Notes: generated by a model not told the origin, from the sequence alone. Positions 8,364-17,732 are shown, numbered from the stretch's first letter. The stretch is 64,000 nt of DNA from Dehalobacter sp. 12DCB1 (GCF_004343605.1 NZ_POSF01000014.1:62001-126000); one strand, 5' to 3'. Numbers and translations are program-made.

Positions 8364-9698
8364 TCAACTGTACATTTTCAAATAGCGTCTCCTGTCTTTG
8401 GCAATTTCCTGCAATACTTCCAGCAGCCTGCCAACTTCGTGAGGTTCATTGTATAAACCAAAACTGACTCTGACCATCCCGGGTCTGTTTTCCGGTAGAT
8501 GATCTGCAACTGCGCTTAAGATGGCTGGTTCGACTTTCATGAGCTTTTGGACGTAAGGATGCGCGCAAAAACACCCACTTCTGACAGAAATGCCGGCTTC
8601 TCCGGCTAATATATCCGCCAGTTTCTCATGATAAACGCCCTTCATATTAAACGGAACAATCCCGACGCGCTCCTGACTTTGATCTTCTGCACAATAGATG
8701 TCGATACAGTCTATTTTTTTTAGTCCCTGAATCAGTTGGGATGTCAGGTTTTTTTCATGCTTGTACACATTTCGCATCCCGACTGCAGTTAAGGTTTTTA
8801 TACTTGCGGCCAAGGCCAGCACACCCATTAAGTTGGGCGTTCCAGCCTCATCTTTGGAAGGAGGATCATTCCAGATTACCAAATCACGGGTCACAGCTTT
8901 GACTGTTCCTCCGCCCTGATAGTCAGGGCTTCCCTTCAGGAAAAAGTCTTTGGGACCAATCAGAACGCCAGTCCCAAAAGGCGCATACATCTTATGTGCG
9001 GAGAACACAAGAAAATCAATATGCTTGCTGGAAGCGGAAGGCTTCGTATCAAACGGCTGATGTGGAAGCAGCTGTGATCCGTCAACCATGACCTTGGCAC
9101 CATATTTATGAGCCCATTCAGCAATTCGATGTACAGGATTGACATAACCTGTTACATTTGAAGCTCCGGCTACAGTTACCAGCTTGACCCGGCCTTTATA
9201 TTTTTCCAGCTTTTCAATAAAATCGTTAAAAATTAGCCTGCCGCATTCATCGACCTCAATATAGTCGACCTCATACTTTTCCCGCCAAGGAAGGTCATTG
9301 GAATGATGTTCCATGGAAGTGGAAAGGATAACACTTTTTATGTATGGATCCACATCCTGTGACAATCTGAATGCCACTTTATTGATAGCTTCTGTGGCAT
9401 TCTTAACAAAGATCACCACATCCCTTTTGTGGTCTGCGCCCACAAAATCCATCACTGTTTTCCTGGCATTTTCATATTTTTCCGAAGACAATTTGGACTT
9501 GTAGCCGGCCCCCCTGTGAATTGACGAATAATACGGTGCAAAGTTGCTGATTTCCTGGAGCACTGAAACAAAAGGCGGCGTCGTTGCTGCGTTGTCAAAA
9601 TTGATTCCCCTGCGGTTTTTACCGTTTTTGAGCTCAACCTCCGCATCAATTCCGACAACAAGTTTACCGTAATTCATTTTGGTAATAGCAATACTCAT
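8364..9698 (-). CDS. Cysteine desulfurase-like class V aminotransferase
   Basis: A 444-residue PLP enzyme of the NifS/SufS (Csd) family. Seen: the N-terminal NFDNAATTPP, the STSMEHHSN PLP-stacking histidines (131-132), the PLP lysine Lys236 in SAHKMYAPFGTG, and the catalytic cysteine loop RSGCFCAHPY with Cys378 in the position of the persulfide-forming residue plus an extra Cys376. It has about 35 extra N-terminal residues compared with SufS. No sufBCD, iscU or nifU is adjacent; instead it is followed by the DsrE-like gene. So it likely serves a dedicated sulfur acceptor rather than general Fe-S assembly (inference). Confidence 0.9.
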   Translation of the reverse strand: MSIAITKMNYGKLVVGIDAEVELKNGKNRRGINFDNAATTPPFVSVLQEISNFAPYYSSIHRGAGYKSKLSSEKYENARKTVMDFVGADHKRDVVIFVKNATEAINKVAFRLSQDVDPYIKSVILSTSMEHHSNDLPWREKYEVDYIEVDECGRLIFNDFIEKLEKYKGRVKLVTVAGASNVTGYVNPVHRIAEWAHKYGAKVMVDGSQLLPHQPFDTKPSASSKHIDFLVFSAHKMYAPFGTGVLIGPKDFFLKGSPDYQGGGTVKAVTRDLVIWNDPPSKDEAGTPNLMGVLALAASIKTLTAVGMRNVYKHEKNLTSQLIQGLKKIDCIDIYCAEDQSQERVGIVPFNMKGVYHEKLADILAGEAGISVRSGCFCAHPYVQKLMKVEPAILSAVADHLPENRPGMVRVSFGLYNEPHEVGRLLEVLQEIAKDRRRYLKMYS

Positions 9699-9757
9699 TT
9701 TCCTCTCCCCTATAACATAATGATCCCCTCATAGTTTATTGACCAAGCGAGAATTTG

Positions 9758-10312
9758 TTACTTCATTACGCGCAAACTCATTTTATATTCATGAATTAGC
9801 GTCGAGAACTGCTCATTACTCGCTTCCTGAGCCACTAAGACACCGCTTTTTTTTAGCAATCTTTGATGAACTTCTTCCCTGTCGACTAAGAACTTGAGCA
9901 TTTTCTTTAGTGAAGTGTCCTCAGTCAGCGTGAGATGCCGCAGGTACAGTCTCTTGGCCCTGATCTCCGCTTCTTCATTGATTTTGAGCATCTCGTTAAT
10001 ATCCGTACTTTTCTCAACATATTCTATATTCCAGGACTCCTTCCTGGAATTAGTAAGTGGCAAATCAGTAAGACCAAGCTTTCTGACTGCAACTGCAATC
10101 ATCTCCATATGCGCAAGCTCTTCCGAAGCAATCATGCCCAAAAGATCACGAATATATGGATTGGTCACATGCAGGCGTTGATACATGTGACGTGTAAAGG
10201 CAGTAAACTCCCCGTCTTTTCCGCCGATATGTTCCAATAGGGTCCATGCCAGCTTCTCATTTTTCTGCTCAACATAAACCGGATATAGTAAACGTTTCTG
10301 GTAACTAAACAT
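9758..10312 (-). CDS. Ferritin-like Mn-catalase/CotJC relative
   Basis: A 184-residue four-helix-bundle protein. The start at 10312 is set by AGGAGG 7 nt upstream. The N-terminus MFSYQKRLLYPV matches the manganese catalase/CotJC type. Candidate metal ligands are Glu35 (DGEFTAF), Glu65-His68 (SEELAHMEM), Glu116 and Glu146-His149 (DREEVHQ), the ExxH pattern of di-metal ferritin-like proteins. It is close to CotJC in length and lacks the extra C-terminal region of long Mn catalases. Located between DUF3793 and the cysteine desulfurase. Catalase, peroxide or metal-handling activity is inferred from family. Confidence 0.82.
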   Translation of the reverse strand: MFSYQKRLLYPVYVEQKNEKLAWTLLEHIGGKDGEFTAFTRHMYQRLHVTNPYIRDLLGMIASEELAHMEMIAVAVRKLGLTDLPLTNSRKESWNIEYVEKSTDINEMLKINEEAEIRAKRLYLRHLTLTEDTSLKKMLKFLVDREEVHQRLLKKSGVLVAQEASNEQFSTLIHEYKMSLRVMK

Positions 10313-10355
10313 CCCAATTCCTCCTGACAGCCATGGCAAATCATTCTTTAGCTTA

Positions 10356-10991
10356 TTATATTGACGATCCTTTCAACCCGTTCCCGCCCATGCGTTTCAA
10401 AAAGTCCTCACTTTTGTTCCCGTCGAGCATGTATCGGATGTATGCATGTCTGGCCTCGTTGTATTCCCGGAATATTCTCCTGGCTTTCTCAGGAGAATGG
10501 TAGACCTTCCAATAACCGATTAGCAGAGGTTTTTTATCGGGAAAATAGATGAAATCTGCCACATCATCCAGTGGGAAGCCCAAAAATAGTCCGATTTCGT
10601 GCGGAAAAGTCCCAATAAGCCATTTTTGTTTTAAAGCCTGGATTGCCGTATCCTGATCCATCTCCCCGAAATAGCCCAGTGATCTTAAGAAATGCTGGTT
10701 TTCAGGGATTTGAAGTATTGAAGACAGTCTGTCTGCAATATAAAATAATATGCTGACAGAAGCTTTATTCCTGACAATTTCCTGAACCGTCACATAGGGA
10801 TGAAGCCTATCTTTGATTTGATCCCAGGTCTCCAGCACATCTTTTTTGATGGCAGTAGTAAATGTAAGTAACTCAGCCGGTTTGGATGCGATAAGTAGCG
10901 GTGCAAGATGATAGGTGATATTATCGAGCAGATATTTTCGGGTCTCCAGTTTTTTTCTTTGGCTGGTGTAAGTCGCGATGAAGTCCTGCAT
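10356..10991 (-). CDS. DUF3793 family protein
   Basis: A 211-residue protein matching the DUF3793 family, known from anaerobic Firmicutes and of undetermined function. Recognised by THYHLAPLL-type N-terminal helix (here NITYHLAPLLIASKPAEL), the highly characteristic FPHEIGLFLGFPLDDV at about residues 150-165, and the following GYWKVYHSPEKAR. The start at 10991 is chosen because TTGGAGG lies 5 nt upstream, whereas the earlier ATG at 11009 has none. First gene of the four-gene group ending in the DsrE-like gene. Confidence 0.8.
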   Translation of the reverse strand: MQDFIATYTSQRKKLETRKYLLDNITYHLAPLLIASKPAELLTFTTAIKKDVLETWDQIKDRLHPYVTVQEIVRNKASVSILFYIADRLSSILQIPENQHFLRSLGYFGEMDQDTAIQALKQKWLIGTFPHEIGLFLGFPLDDVADFIYFPDKKPLLIGYWKVYHSPEKARRIFREYNEARHAYIRYMLDGNKSEDFLKRMGGNGLKGSSI

Positions 10992-11062
10992 ATCATCCTC
11001 CAAAAACAAATTTTCAAAGGTACTAAATTTATTTTCCTAAATACCAGAACGGATTATACAAA

Positions 11063-11099
11063 AAACCTGTTTCCTTATTTTTTATAAGGAAACAGGTTT
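11063..11099 (-). terminator. Rho-independent terminator after the paaK-ACT pair
   Basis: Perfect 16-bp stem: 11063-11078 pairs with 11084-11099 around a 5-nt loop, followed on the minus strand by a run of T. It also has T residues on the plus side, so it could work in both directions. It lies 69 nt beyond the ACT gene stop. Confidence 0.85.
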
Positions 11100-11167
11100 T
11101 TTTCATCCTATTATTATATTTTAATGCTATTTTAATGCTGTGTTTGATCGCTTACTTTCTTCTTTCT

Positions 11168-11563
11168 TCATTTGAGCGCAAGTTTGTCCATCGCAGCCTG
11201 CATGATTTCAGCATCTCTGACTCTTAGAACGACCTGGGCCTGCTCGTTTTCCTTTTCCACAAAACCATACATATATTCAACGTTCACTCCCTCGGCAACA
11301 AGCTTGTTCAGTTGTCCAGCCAGACCTCCCGGACTATCGGGAACTTTTAGCACCCAAACCTGGGTAATCTTGACGACACAATTGCGCTCCCGGAGTTTCT
11401 CCGCAACTTCTTCCGGATTCTCCACGATAATCCTGAGTACACCGTAATCTTTGGTGTCAGCAAGGGACAGCGCGCGGATATTGACCTGAAGGTCAGCTAA
11501 AGTATTCAGTGCGTCTGCCAGACGGCCCTGGGCATTTTCCAAAAAAATTGACAGTTGTAACAT
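11168..11563 (-). CDS. ACT domain protein (paaK-associated)
   Basis: A 131-residue protein made of two tandem ACT domains: residues 1-65 (LQLSIFLENAQGRLADAL) and 66-131 (VWVLKVPDSPGGLAGQLNKL). ACT pairs bind amino acids or related ligands. Such proteins regularly follow phenylacetate-CoA ligase genes in anaerobes. The start at 11563 is preferred to 11590 since the AAGGGGG site lies 7 nt before it and the protein then starts directly with the domain. It begins 37 nt after paaK. Confidence 0.85.
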   Translation of the reverse strand: MLQLSIFLENAQGRLADALNTLADLQVNIRALSLADTKDYGVLRIIVENPEEVAEKLRERNCVVKITQVWVLKVPDSPGGLAGQLNKLVAEGVNVEYMYGFVEKENEQAQVVLRVRDAEIMQAAMDKLALK

Positions 11564-11600
11564 ATATTTTTCCCCCTTTATTTTTTTCATTTAGGAGAAT

Positions 11601-12866
11601 TTAGCTTAATTGTTTTTCCTTGCGTTTATCAATTACACGTTTCGCTTTTCCTTCGCTGCGCGGGATACTCTTAGGCTCGACAAGACGCACCCTGGCTGCA
11701 ATATTAAGGATCTCATGTATTTTAGTTTGAAGCCTTTGCTGGAGCTCTTCGAGTTCTCGGATCTCATCGTTGAAGCTTGCCGCATTCACCTCAATCTGCA
11801 CTTCAAGAGTATCGAGATTACCCTCACGATCCACAACAATCAGATAATGCGGTTCGATTCCACCTACCGACAGGATTGCCTCTTCAATCTGGCTTGGGAA
11901 GACGTTGACACCGCGAATGATCAGCATATCATCGACTCTGGCCGACACTCTCTTCATCGTCCAGCCGGTGTGGCCGCAGGTACAGCTTCCATAGGTGATG
12001 CTGGTAATATCTTTTGTTCTATAGCGAAGTCCGGGGAAACCCATTTTGTTAAAGCTGGTAAGAACGAGCTCTCCTGTTTCTCCTTCCGGCAGAACATTTC
12101 CGTCTTTATCGAGAATCTCAGGGTAGAAGTTCTCATCGATATGCAGCCCTTCGCCCTTCAGGCACTCTAGAGAAACGCCGGGTCCCATCGTTTCACTCAA
12201 TCCATAGATATCAAGCGCCCGAATACCAAGTCTGGTCTCAATCTCAGCTCTCATCTGTTCTGTCCAAGGCTCAGCGCCAAATATCCCGACCCTTAGTTTC
12301 AAGTCTTCTTTGGTCATACCCTCTTCTTCCAGACTGTCTGCCAGATAAAGTGCGTACGACGGAGTACAGCAAAGAACCGTACTTCCAAAGTCACGCATCA
12401 GCATCAGCTGACGCTGGGTATTGCCGCCGGAGATCGGAATGACTAATGCCCCGAGTTCTTCACATCCGTAATGCAGTCCCATACCGCCGGTAAACAAGCC
12501 ATAGCCGTAAGCAACCTGAACAACGTCATTGGACGTAATACCGGCCCTTCTGAGACCGTTGGCCACAATTTTGGCCCATAACTGAATATCTTCACGGGTA
12601 TACCCTACAACGGTCGGTTTTCCCGTTGTCCCTGAGGAAGCATGGATTCTGACCATCTTTTCCAATGGCTCGGCAAATAATCCAAAAGGATAATTCTGGC
12701 GTAACGCTTCTTTATCCGTCAATGGTATCTTCCGAAAATCCTCCAGGGATTTGACATCACCGGGATAATAGATACCCACCTCAGCCAGTCTTTTCTTATA
12801 GTAGGGAGCTTTTAAGACCTGTGCAATGGTCTTTCTTAAATGAAGTAGCAATTCATCCTGAGTCAT
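11601..12866 (-). CDS. paaK: Phenylacetate-CoA ligase family enzyme
   Basis: A 421-residue AMP-forming acyl-CoA ligase of the PaaK type, which activates phenylacetate or a related aryl acid to the CoA thioester. Clear motifs are the P-loop HASSGTTGKPTVVGYT near residue 90, AYGYGLFTGGMGLHYG, DIYGLSETMGPG and the C-terminal hinge MLIIRGVNVFPSQIE. AGGAGG lies 8 nt before the ATG. No indolepyruvate oxidoreductase genes are in view, though they often accompany this pair; the substrate is therefore not certain. Confidence 0.92.
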   Translation of the reverse strand: MTQDELLLHLRKTIAQVLKAPYYKKRLAEVGIYYPGDVKSLEDFRKIPLTDKEALRQNYPFGLFAEPLEKMVRIHASSGTTGKPTVVGYTREDIQLWAKIVANGLRRAGITSNDVVQVAYGYGLFTGGMGLHYGCEELGALVIPISGGNTQRQLMLMRDFGSTVLCCTPSYALYLADSLEEEGMTKEDLKLRVGIFGAEPWTEQMRAEIETRLGIRALDIYGLSETMGPGVSLECLKGEGLHIDENFYPEILDKDGNVLPEGETGELVLTSFNKMGFPGLRYRTKDITSITYGSCTCGHTGWTMKRVSARVDDMLIIRGVNVFPSQIEEAILSVGGIEPHYLIVVDREGNLDTLEVQIEVNAASFNDEIRELEELQQRLQTKIHEILNIAARVRLVEPKSIPRSEGKAKRVIDKRKEKQLS

Positions 12867-12923
12867 CCTACCATCCTCCTGCCTTAAACTTATTTTGACA
12901 CGCTAACTGCTAACAATAGGTAT

Positions 12924-12952
12924 ATTATATATCAAGATAATCCATATTTGAA
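12924..12952 (-). promoter_or_regulatory. Probable promoter of paaK-ACT
   Basis: On the minus strand TTCAAA (12947-12952), 17 nt, TATAAT (12924-12929). The -10 is consensus, the -35 matches four of six positions. Transcription would start about 50 nt before the paaK ATG. Confidence 0.45.
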
Positions 12953-13013
12953 TCTGTATTTTTAAATGGCACTTTTAATTTAAAATTGTAAGTTTTTTTT
13001 CCTGTTTATCAAC

Positions 13014-13044
13014 AAAAAGGATGCCCTGGATTCCCACGACACCC
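13014..13044 (-). terminator. Likely terminator after metK
   Basis: On the minus strand GGGTGTC and GGCATCC arms (with two G-T pairs) enclose a smaller TGG-GAAT-CCA stem and are followed by TTTTT. It lies 81 nt beyond the metK stop and just upstream of the paaK promoter. Confidence 0.5.
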
Positions 13045-13124
13045 TCTGCAGTCTGTTATTCTTCTACTGATACTAATGATTTTTCTCTGCTATAGCTTAT
13101 TTTTATTGGAAGCTTAACAACGTT

Positions 13125-14306
13125 TCAGCGTCCGGCCAGTTTCCTTAATTGTTCAACTTTATCAAGCTTCTCCCATGGGAGGTCAAGGTCATTGCGGCCA
13201 AAATGCCCGTAGGCCGCAGTCTGTCTGTAGATTGGTCTGCGGAGATCCAGGGTGTTGATGATTGCAGCCGGACGAAGATCAAACGTTTCATTAATCAGTG
13301 CAATAATCTTATCATCACTGACCTTGCCCGTCCCAAATGTTTCAACAGAAATAGAGACAGGATGCGCAACACCGATCGCATAGGCGATCTGAATCTCACA
13401 GCGATCAGCCAGGCCCGCTCCGACAACATTTTTGGCCACATAGCGCGCGGCATAAGCCCCAGACCGGTCAACCTTCGTAGGATCTTTTCCAGAGAACGCC
13501 CCGCCACCGTGTCTAGCCATACCACCATAGGTGTCGACAATAATTTTTCTGCCGGTAAGTCCTGCGTCACCCTGAGGCCCGCCAATCACAAATCTACCCG
13601 TCGGGTTGATATAATAACGGGTATTCTCATCCAGCATTTCAGATGGAACCACTGGTCTTACGACATACTCCAAAAGATCGTTTTTGATCTGCTCCTGGGA
13701 AACCTCAGGATGATGCTGGGTCGAAATTACAATCGTATCGATTCTTTTGGGTTTTCCGTCCTCGTATTCAACGGTAACCTGCGTTTTCCCGTCAGGTCTT
13801 AAATAGTTCAGCACTTCCGCCTTACGGATTTCAGCTAGCCTGCGGGCCAGTTTATGCGCAAGATCAATCGGCACCGGCATGAATGTTTCGGTTTCGTTTG
13901 TCGCATAGCCAAACATCATCCCTTGGTCTCCTGCACCGATTTCACTGATGTCTTCTTCGGATATTTTTGCTTCTAATGCTTTGTTAACGCCTAAGGCAAT
14001 ATCACTGGACTGCTCTCCAATCGAGGTCAGCACCGCACAGGTATCCGCGTCAAAGCCATACTTGGCTCTCGTATATCCGATCTGTCTGATGGTTTCCCTT
14101 ACGACTCTTGGAATATCCACATAACAATGCGTGGTAATCTCGCCGCTTACCAGAACCAGCCCGGTTGTCACAGATGTTTCACAGGCGACTCGTGCTTCTC
14201 TGTCCTGACGTAGAACGGCATCAAGAATCGCATCCGAAATTTGGTCGCATATTTTGTCGGGATGTCCTTCGGTAACAGATTCTGAGGTGAATAATTTGTA
14301 ACCCAT
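13125..14306 (-). CDS. metK: S-adenosylmethionine synthetase
   Basis: MetK makes SAM from methionine and ATP. The 393-residue protein is of normal length and has the expected segments [13 protein letters not shown] at the start, [12 protein letters not shown] near residue 120 and the P-loop-like [17 protein letters not shown] near residue 265. AGGAG lies 9 nt before the ATG. It follows coaBC by 6 nt, as last gene of the yicC-remA-gmk-rpoZ-coaBC-metK run. Because it is internal to an operon there is no leader and no SAM riboswitch in front of it. Confidence 0.97.
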   Translation of the reverse strand: MGYKLFTSESVTEGHPDKICDQISDAILDAVLRQDREARVACETSVTTGLVLVSGEITTHCYVDIPRVVRETIRQIGYTRAKYGFDADTCAVLTSIGEQSSDIALGVNKALEAKISEEDISEIGAGDQGMMFGYATNETETFMPVPIDLAHKLARRLAEIRKAEVLNYLRPDGKTQVTVEYEDGKPKRIDTIVISTQHHPEVSQEQIKNDLLEYVVRPVVPSEMLDENTRYYINPTGRFVIGGPQGDAGLTGRKIIVDTYGGMARHGGGAFSGKDPTKVDRSGAYAARYVAKNVVGAGLADRCEIQIAYAIGVAHPVSISVETFGTGKVSDDKIIALINETFDLRPAAIINTLDLRRPIYRQTAAYGHFGRNDLDLPWEKLDKVEQLRKLAGR

Positions 14307-14312
14307 TCAAAA

Positions 14313-15521
14313 TCACTCCTTTGATCCAATGCCTTTGTCCAAGGCAATCTCTTGCACCAACTTTCTGGCAACATCCAGCTTGCTCATTTTGGGCAGATCT
14401 ATTTTTCTGCCATCGGGATAAAGAAAACTAACAATATTGGTATCCGTGCCAAAACCAGCCCCTGATGCTGTGACATCATTGACCACAAGCATATCGGCCT
14501 TTTTACGGTTCAGCTTTTCCAGACCGTTTTCAATCACATTTTGGGTCTCAGCAGCAAAGCCAACCAGGTACTGGTGCTTCTTCCGAGCTCCCAAAGCTGA
14601 CAAGATGTCTGTATTCGGTACTAATTCCAGGATAACAGACTTTCCGTCTTTCTTGATCTTTTGCTGATTGCGGATTGCAGGCCGAAAATCAGCAACAGCA
14701 GCTGCTTTGACGACGATATCCTGTTCCGCATATCGTGTCATAACTTCCGCATACATCTCTTCCGCTGAAATAATCCGGACCGTTTCCACGCCGAATGGGG
14801 GCAGAAGATCCGAGGGTCCGCTGACCAGGGTCACCTGTGCGCCTGCCTCAGCAAACGCCTCAGCAATTGCATAGCCCATGCGGCCCGAGCTGTAATTTCC
14901 AAGATATCTGACCGGATCAAGTTCCTCGCGGGTACCACCTGCCGTTACCAGCACTTTCTGGCCCTTCATCATTTGTCGGCTTGACATAAAATCCTGAAGA
15001 AACGCGATGATCTCCCCGGGCTCACTCATCCTGCCGTCCCCTTCTGTCCCGCAGGCCTGGAAGCCTCTGGCCGGTCCAATCAAATGAATCCCCCGCTGCT
15101 GAAGAATCCCCAGATTCTGCTGCGTTGCAGGGTGATGGTACATGGCATGATTCATCGCCGGTGCCATAAAGATAGGGTTCTGAACCGCCAGTAATACCGT
15201 CGATAAAAAATCATCGGCAAGACCGACAGCCATCTTCGCAATGATATTCGCGGTCGCCGGTGCGACCAACGCAAGATCTGCCTTTTGTGCCAGGGAAATA
15301 TGTTCAATGTTCCACAGTTTGGGTTCACTGAACATATCCGTATAAACCGGCTGACCGGTGATGCTCCTGAAAGTCAAAGGCGTAACAAGCTCTGTCGCTG
15401 ATTTCGTCATCACGACAAAGACCTCTGCACCGCTTTTCACCAGTCTGCTGGCAATGTCGACCGCTTTATAAGCAGCAATACTTCCTGTCACACCCAGAAG
15501 TACACGTTTACCGCGTAGCAT
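14313..15521 (-). CDS. coaBC: Bifunctional phosphopantothenoylcysteine synthetase/decarboxylase
   Basis: A 402-residue fusion for two steps of coenzyme A synthesis. The N-terminal half is the flavin-dependent decarboxylase CoaC (GVTGSIAAYKAVDIAS, PAMNHAMYHHPATQ, and the ACGTEGDGRM substrate clamp). The C-terminal half is the CTP-dependent ligase CoaB (VTAGGTREELDPVRYLGN, SSGRMGYAIAEA, KKADMLVVNDV). It overlaps the end of rpoZ by 14 nt, a sign of translational coupling. Confidence 0.96.
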   Translation of the reverse strand: MLRGKRVLLGVTGSIAAYKAVDIASRLVKSGAEVFVVMTKSATELVTPLTFRSITGQPVYTDMFSEPKLWNIEHISLAQKADLALVAPATANIIAKMAVGLADDFLSTVLLAVQNPIFMAPAMNHAMYHHPATQQNLGILQQRGIHLIGPARGFQACGTEGDGRMSEPGEIIAFLQDFMSSRQMMKGQKVLVTAGGTREELDPVRYLGNYSSGRMGYAIAEAFAEAGAQVTLVSGPSDLLPPFGVETVRIISAEEMYAEVMTRYAEQDIVVKAAAVADFRPAIRNQQKIKKDGKSVILELVPNTDILSALGARKKHQYLVGFAAETQNVIENGLEKLNRKKADMLVVNDVTASGAGFGTDTNIVSFLYPDGRKIDLPKMSKLDVARKLVQEIALDKGIGSKE

Positions 15522-15723
15522 CTGTCGTCACCTTCTCAAAAAAGTCGGAATTAATTTTGCCGTATGCAATCTCAACCAGCGCCCTGCTGACAGGTTTCGT
15601 ATCCTTAAATTCATTCGCATCCAAATTGTTCATGAGTACCCTGGCCCTTTTAGCAGCGGCCACAACAAGGGTATATTTACTGTCTGCCTGGGACATTAGA
15701 ACATCCAAAGAAGGCTGCTTCAT
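15508..15723 (-). CDS. rpoZ: RNA polymerase omega subunit
   Basis: A 71-residue omega subunit, which helps assemble the beta-prime subunit. Recognised by the SKYTLVVAAAKRARVL segment (residues 16-31) and the KPVSRALVEIAYGKI tail. Gene order gmk-rpoZ-coaBC is the usual Firmicutes arrangement. It begins 18 nt after gmk with AAAGGAGGAATAACG before the ATG. Confidence 0.95.
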   Translation of the reverse strand: MKQPSLDVLMSQADSKYTLVVAAAKRARVLMNNLDANEFKDTKPVSRALVEIAYGKINSDFFEKVTTDATR

Positions 15724-15741
15724 CGTTATTCCTCCTTTAAA

Positions 15742-16326
15742 CTAAAACGACTTTGGATTTATCCGGCATTTTTCTGCAATGATGATACTCTTAAGCCTTT
15801 CAGCTGCAGTGCCGATTTCGTCGTTCTCAACAGCATAATCATAATCTTTTATACTTTTCATTTCCTGAACGGCTTGTGCCAGTCTGCGCTGCACGACCTC
15901 AGGTGTTTCCGTTCCTCTTCCGTAAAGCCTTTCAGCCAGCTCTTCCAGGGAAGGCGGAACAATGAAAATAAACACACCATCCGGAAAAGCCTTTTTGACA
16001 ATTTTTGCTCCCTGCATATCGATTTCCAGTAAGATGGTCTTGTTTCTCTTCAGGGTACTTTCCACATGAAATCTTGGGGTTCCATACAGGTTCCCGCAAA
16101 ACTCTGCCCATTCCAAGAACTCATTGTTCTCGACCATTTTAAGAAACTCATCCCTGGAACGAAAATAATATTCTTTACCCTCTGTTTCTCCCGGTCTTGA
16201 TTCCCTGGTCGTTACGGAAACAGAATATTCTAGATCGCCGCACTCAGCAAAAAGCCGCTTACACAGCGTTCCTTTCCCAACTCCTGCAGGACCTGAAACC
16301 ACAATCAGCAACCCTTTGTCTTCCAT
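15742..16326 (-). CDS. gmk: Guanylate kinase
   Basis: Phosphorylates GMP to GDP. The 194-residue protein has the P-loop SGPAGVGKGTLCKRL (residues 11-25), SVSVTTRESRPGE for GMP binding, the EWAEFCGNLYGT segment and ILLEIDMQGAK. It begins 2 nt after the remA stop codon, so coupling is likely. Confidence 0.96.
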   Translation of the reverse strand: MEDKGLLIVVSGPAGVGKGTLCKRLFAECGDLEYSVSVTTRESRPGETEGKEYYFRSRDEFLKMVENNEFLEWAEFCGNLYGTPRFHVESTLKRNKTILLEIDMQGAKIVKKAFPDGVFIFIVPPSLEELAERLYGRGTETPEVVQRRLAQAVQEMKSIKDYDYAVENDEIGTAAERLKSIIIAEKCRINPKSF

Positions 16327-16328
16327 TT

Positions 16329-16598
16329 TTAATCAGCCGGATCTTCATTACTGGATTCTTTGGCGGTCAGACGATGGGCAACCGTTTCAGGCTGAACAGC
16401 CGACAAAATCACGTGGTGGCTGTCACACATAATGACGGCACGCGTTCTTCGCCCATAGGTGGCATCGATGAGCATTCCTGTATCGCGCGCTTCCTGAATA
16501 ATCCGTTTAATAGGTGCTGATTCCGGACTTACAATCGAGATAATTCTGTTGGCCGATACAATATTGCCAAATCCTATATTAATCAGTTTGATATCCAA
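16329..16598 (-). CDS. remA: Extracellular matrix/biofilm regulator RemA (DUF370)
   Basis: RemA is a small DNA-binding regulator of matrix genes in Bacillus. The start is TTG at 16598: GGGAGG lies 9 nt upstream, the protein then has 89 residues as in Bacillus, and it begins at the conserved [17 protein letters not shown]. The open frame runs a further 11 codons upstream to an ATG at 16631, which would add residues not seen in the family. Followed by gmk after 2 nt. Confidence 0.93.
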   Translation of the reverse strand: MDIKLINIGFGNIVSANRIISIVSPESAPIKRIIQEARDTGMLIDATYGRRTRAVIMCDSHHVILSAVQPETVAHRLTAKESSNEDPAD

Positions 16599-16661
16599 TT
16601 CCTTATACCTCCCATATTCAATACGCTGCATATCGGCGTTATTACTGCTCTTTTCATCGTG

Positions 16662-17540
16662 TTACTCGATATTCTGAACCTGTTCCCGGATTTTCTCCAA
16701 TTCACTTTTTCCCTGAACAATGATATGTGAAATCTCCAGATCATTTGCCTTAGACCCAATGGTATTGATCTCCCTGTTCATTTCCTGAATCAGAAAATCC
16801 AGTTTCCGTCCAATCGGTTCGTTGGCCGAAAATGCTTTGGAAAATTGCTCAAAATGACTTCCAAGCCTGACCAGCTCTTCTTCAATCGAAGCTCTGTCGG
16901 CAAAAATAGCAACTTCGGTAATCAGTCTGGCTTCATCCAGCGAAGTGTCCGCCAGAAGAGCCGCAAGCCTTTCCCTCAATTTCCCCTGATATTCCGCGAC
17001 AACCTGCGGCGCTCTTACAGTTACTTGATCAACCATTCCGGAAAGGTCGTCTAATTTTTTCAGCAAATCCTTGGCCAGTCTCTCCCCTTCAGTCCTACGC
17101 ATTTGAATTAACTGGTTCAGTGCCTCCTGTAAAGCCATATTGAGATATGGCCACAAGGCTTCGGCATCCGTCTCTTCGTTTTCAACACTGAGTACTTCAG
17201 GGAGCGAAACCAGACTAAAAAGATCGCTTTTATAAGCGGTATTGAGCAAATTTGCCAATTCCTTCAGAGAATTATCATACGACAGCACCAAATCTTTGTC
17301 AACCTTAACTAATCTCTTTTTTTCTTCCGTTTCCTTGATATTCACGTAAATATCAATGCGGCCCCGTTGGACTTTTTCCTGCACGGCTTTACGAAAACGT
17401 TCCTCAATGATATTCAGGTTCCTTGGTAGTTTTACCAGGACTTCCAGGAAGCGATTGTTCACTGACTTCATTTCTACTGAAATCTGAACTCCAAGTCCCT
17501 GAGCTTCCCCTCTGCCAAAACCAGTCATACTGTTTGCCAA
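16662..17540 (-). CDS. yicC: YicC/YloC family endoribonuclease
   Basis: A 292-residue YicC-family protein, a conserved endoribonuclease family. The N-terminus MTGFGRGEAQG, SVEMKSVNNRFLEVLVKLPR and the C-terminal FLIQEMNREINTIGSKAND are diagnostic. The start is taken as TTG at 17540 with GGAG 9 nt upstream, giving the usual four residues before MTGFGR; the in-frame ATG four codons later has a poorly spaced site. First gene of the run ending in metK. Confidence 0.93.
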   Translation of the reverse strand: MANSMTGFGRGEAQGLGVQISVEMKSVNNRFLEVLVKLPRNLNIIEERFRKAVQEKVQRGRIDIYVNIKETEEKKRLVKVDKDLVLSYDNSLKELANLLNTAYKSDLFSLVSLPEVLSVENEETDAEALWPYLNMALQEALNQLIQMRRTEGERLAKDLLKKLDDLSGMVDQVTVRAPQVVAEYQGKLRERLAALLADTSLDEARLITEVAIFADRASIEEELVRLGSHFEQFSKAFSANEPIGRKLDFLIQEMNREINTIGSKANDLEISHIIVQGKSELEKIREQVQNIE

Positions 17541-17561
17541 TTACCTCAACTCCTTAACGAC

Positions 17562-17591
17562 AATATACCACTCTTTTGTTCTTAAGGGCAA
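17562..17591 (-). promoter_or_regulatory. Probable yicC operon promoter
   Basis: Minus strand TTGCCC (17586-17591), 18-nt spacer, TATATT (17562-17567), about 20 nt before the yicC start. It would drive yicC-remA-gmk-rpoZ-coaBC-metK. Confidence 0.5.
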
Positions 17592-17646
17592 GAATACTAT
17601 GATTTGCTCTTTTTACATGCGTTTCAGAGTTATACAAGGTACTAGA

Positions 17647-17679
17647 AAGAAAAAATTGAGAGGACAAATAGCCCCTCAA
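17647..17679 (-). terminator. Terminator after dapL
   Basis: Minus-strand stem TTGAGGGG / CCTCTCAA (17672-17679 with 17656-17663, one G-T pair), 8-nt loop, then TTTTTTCTTT. It lies 54 nt past the dapL stop and separates the dap and yicC transcripts. Confidence 0.8.
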
Positions 17680-17732
17680 TTAAAATCACGTTCTCAAGCA
17701 GTAGATCGCCTCATCCTGCCTAATAGATAGCT

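Noticed and set aside
14307-14312. SAM riboswitch before metK
   Set aside because: metK follows coaBC by 6 nt, leaving no room for a leader.
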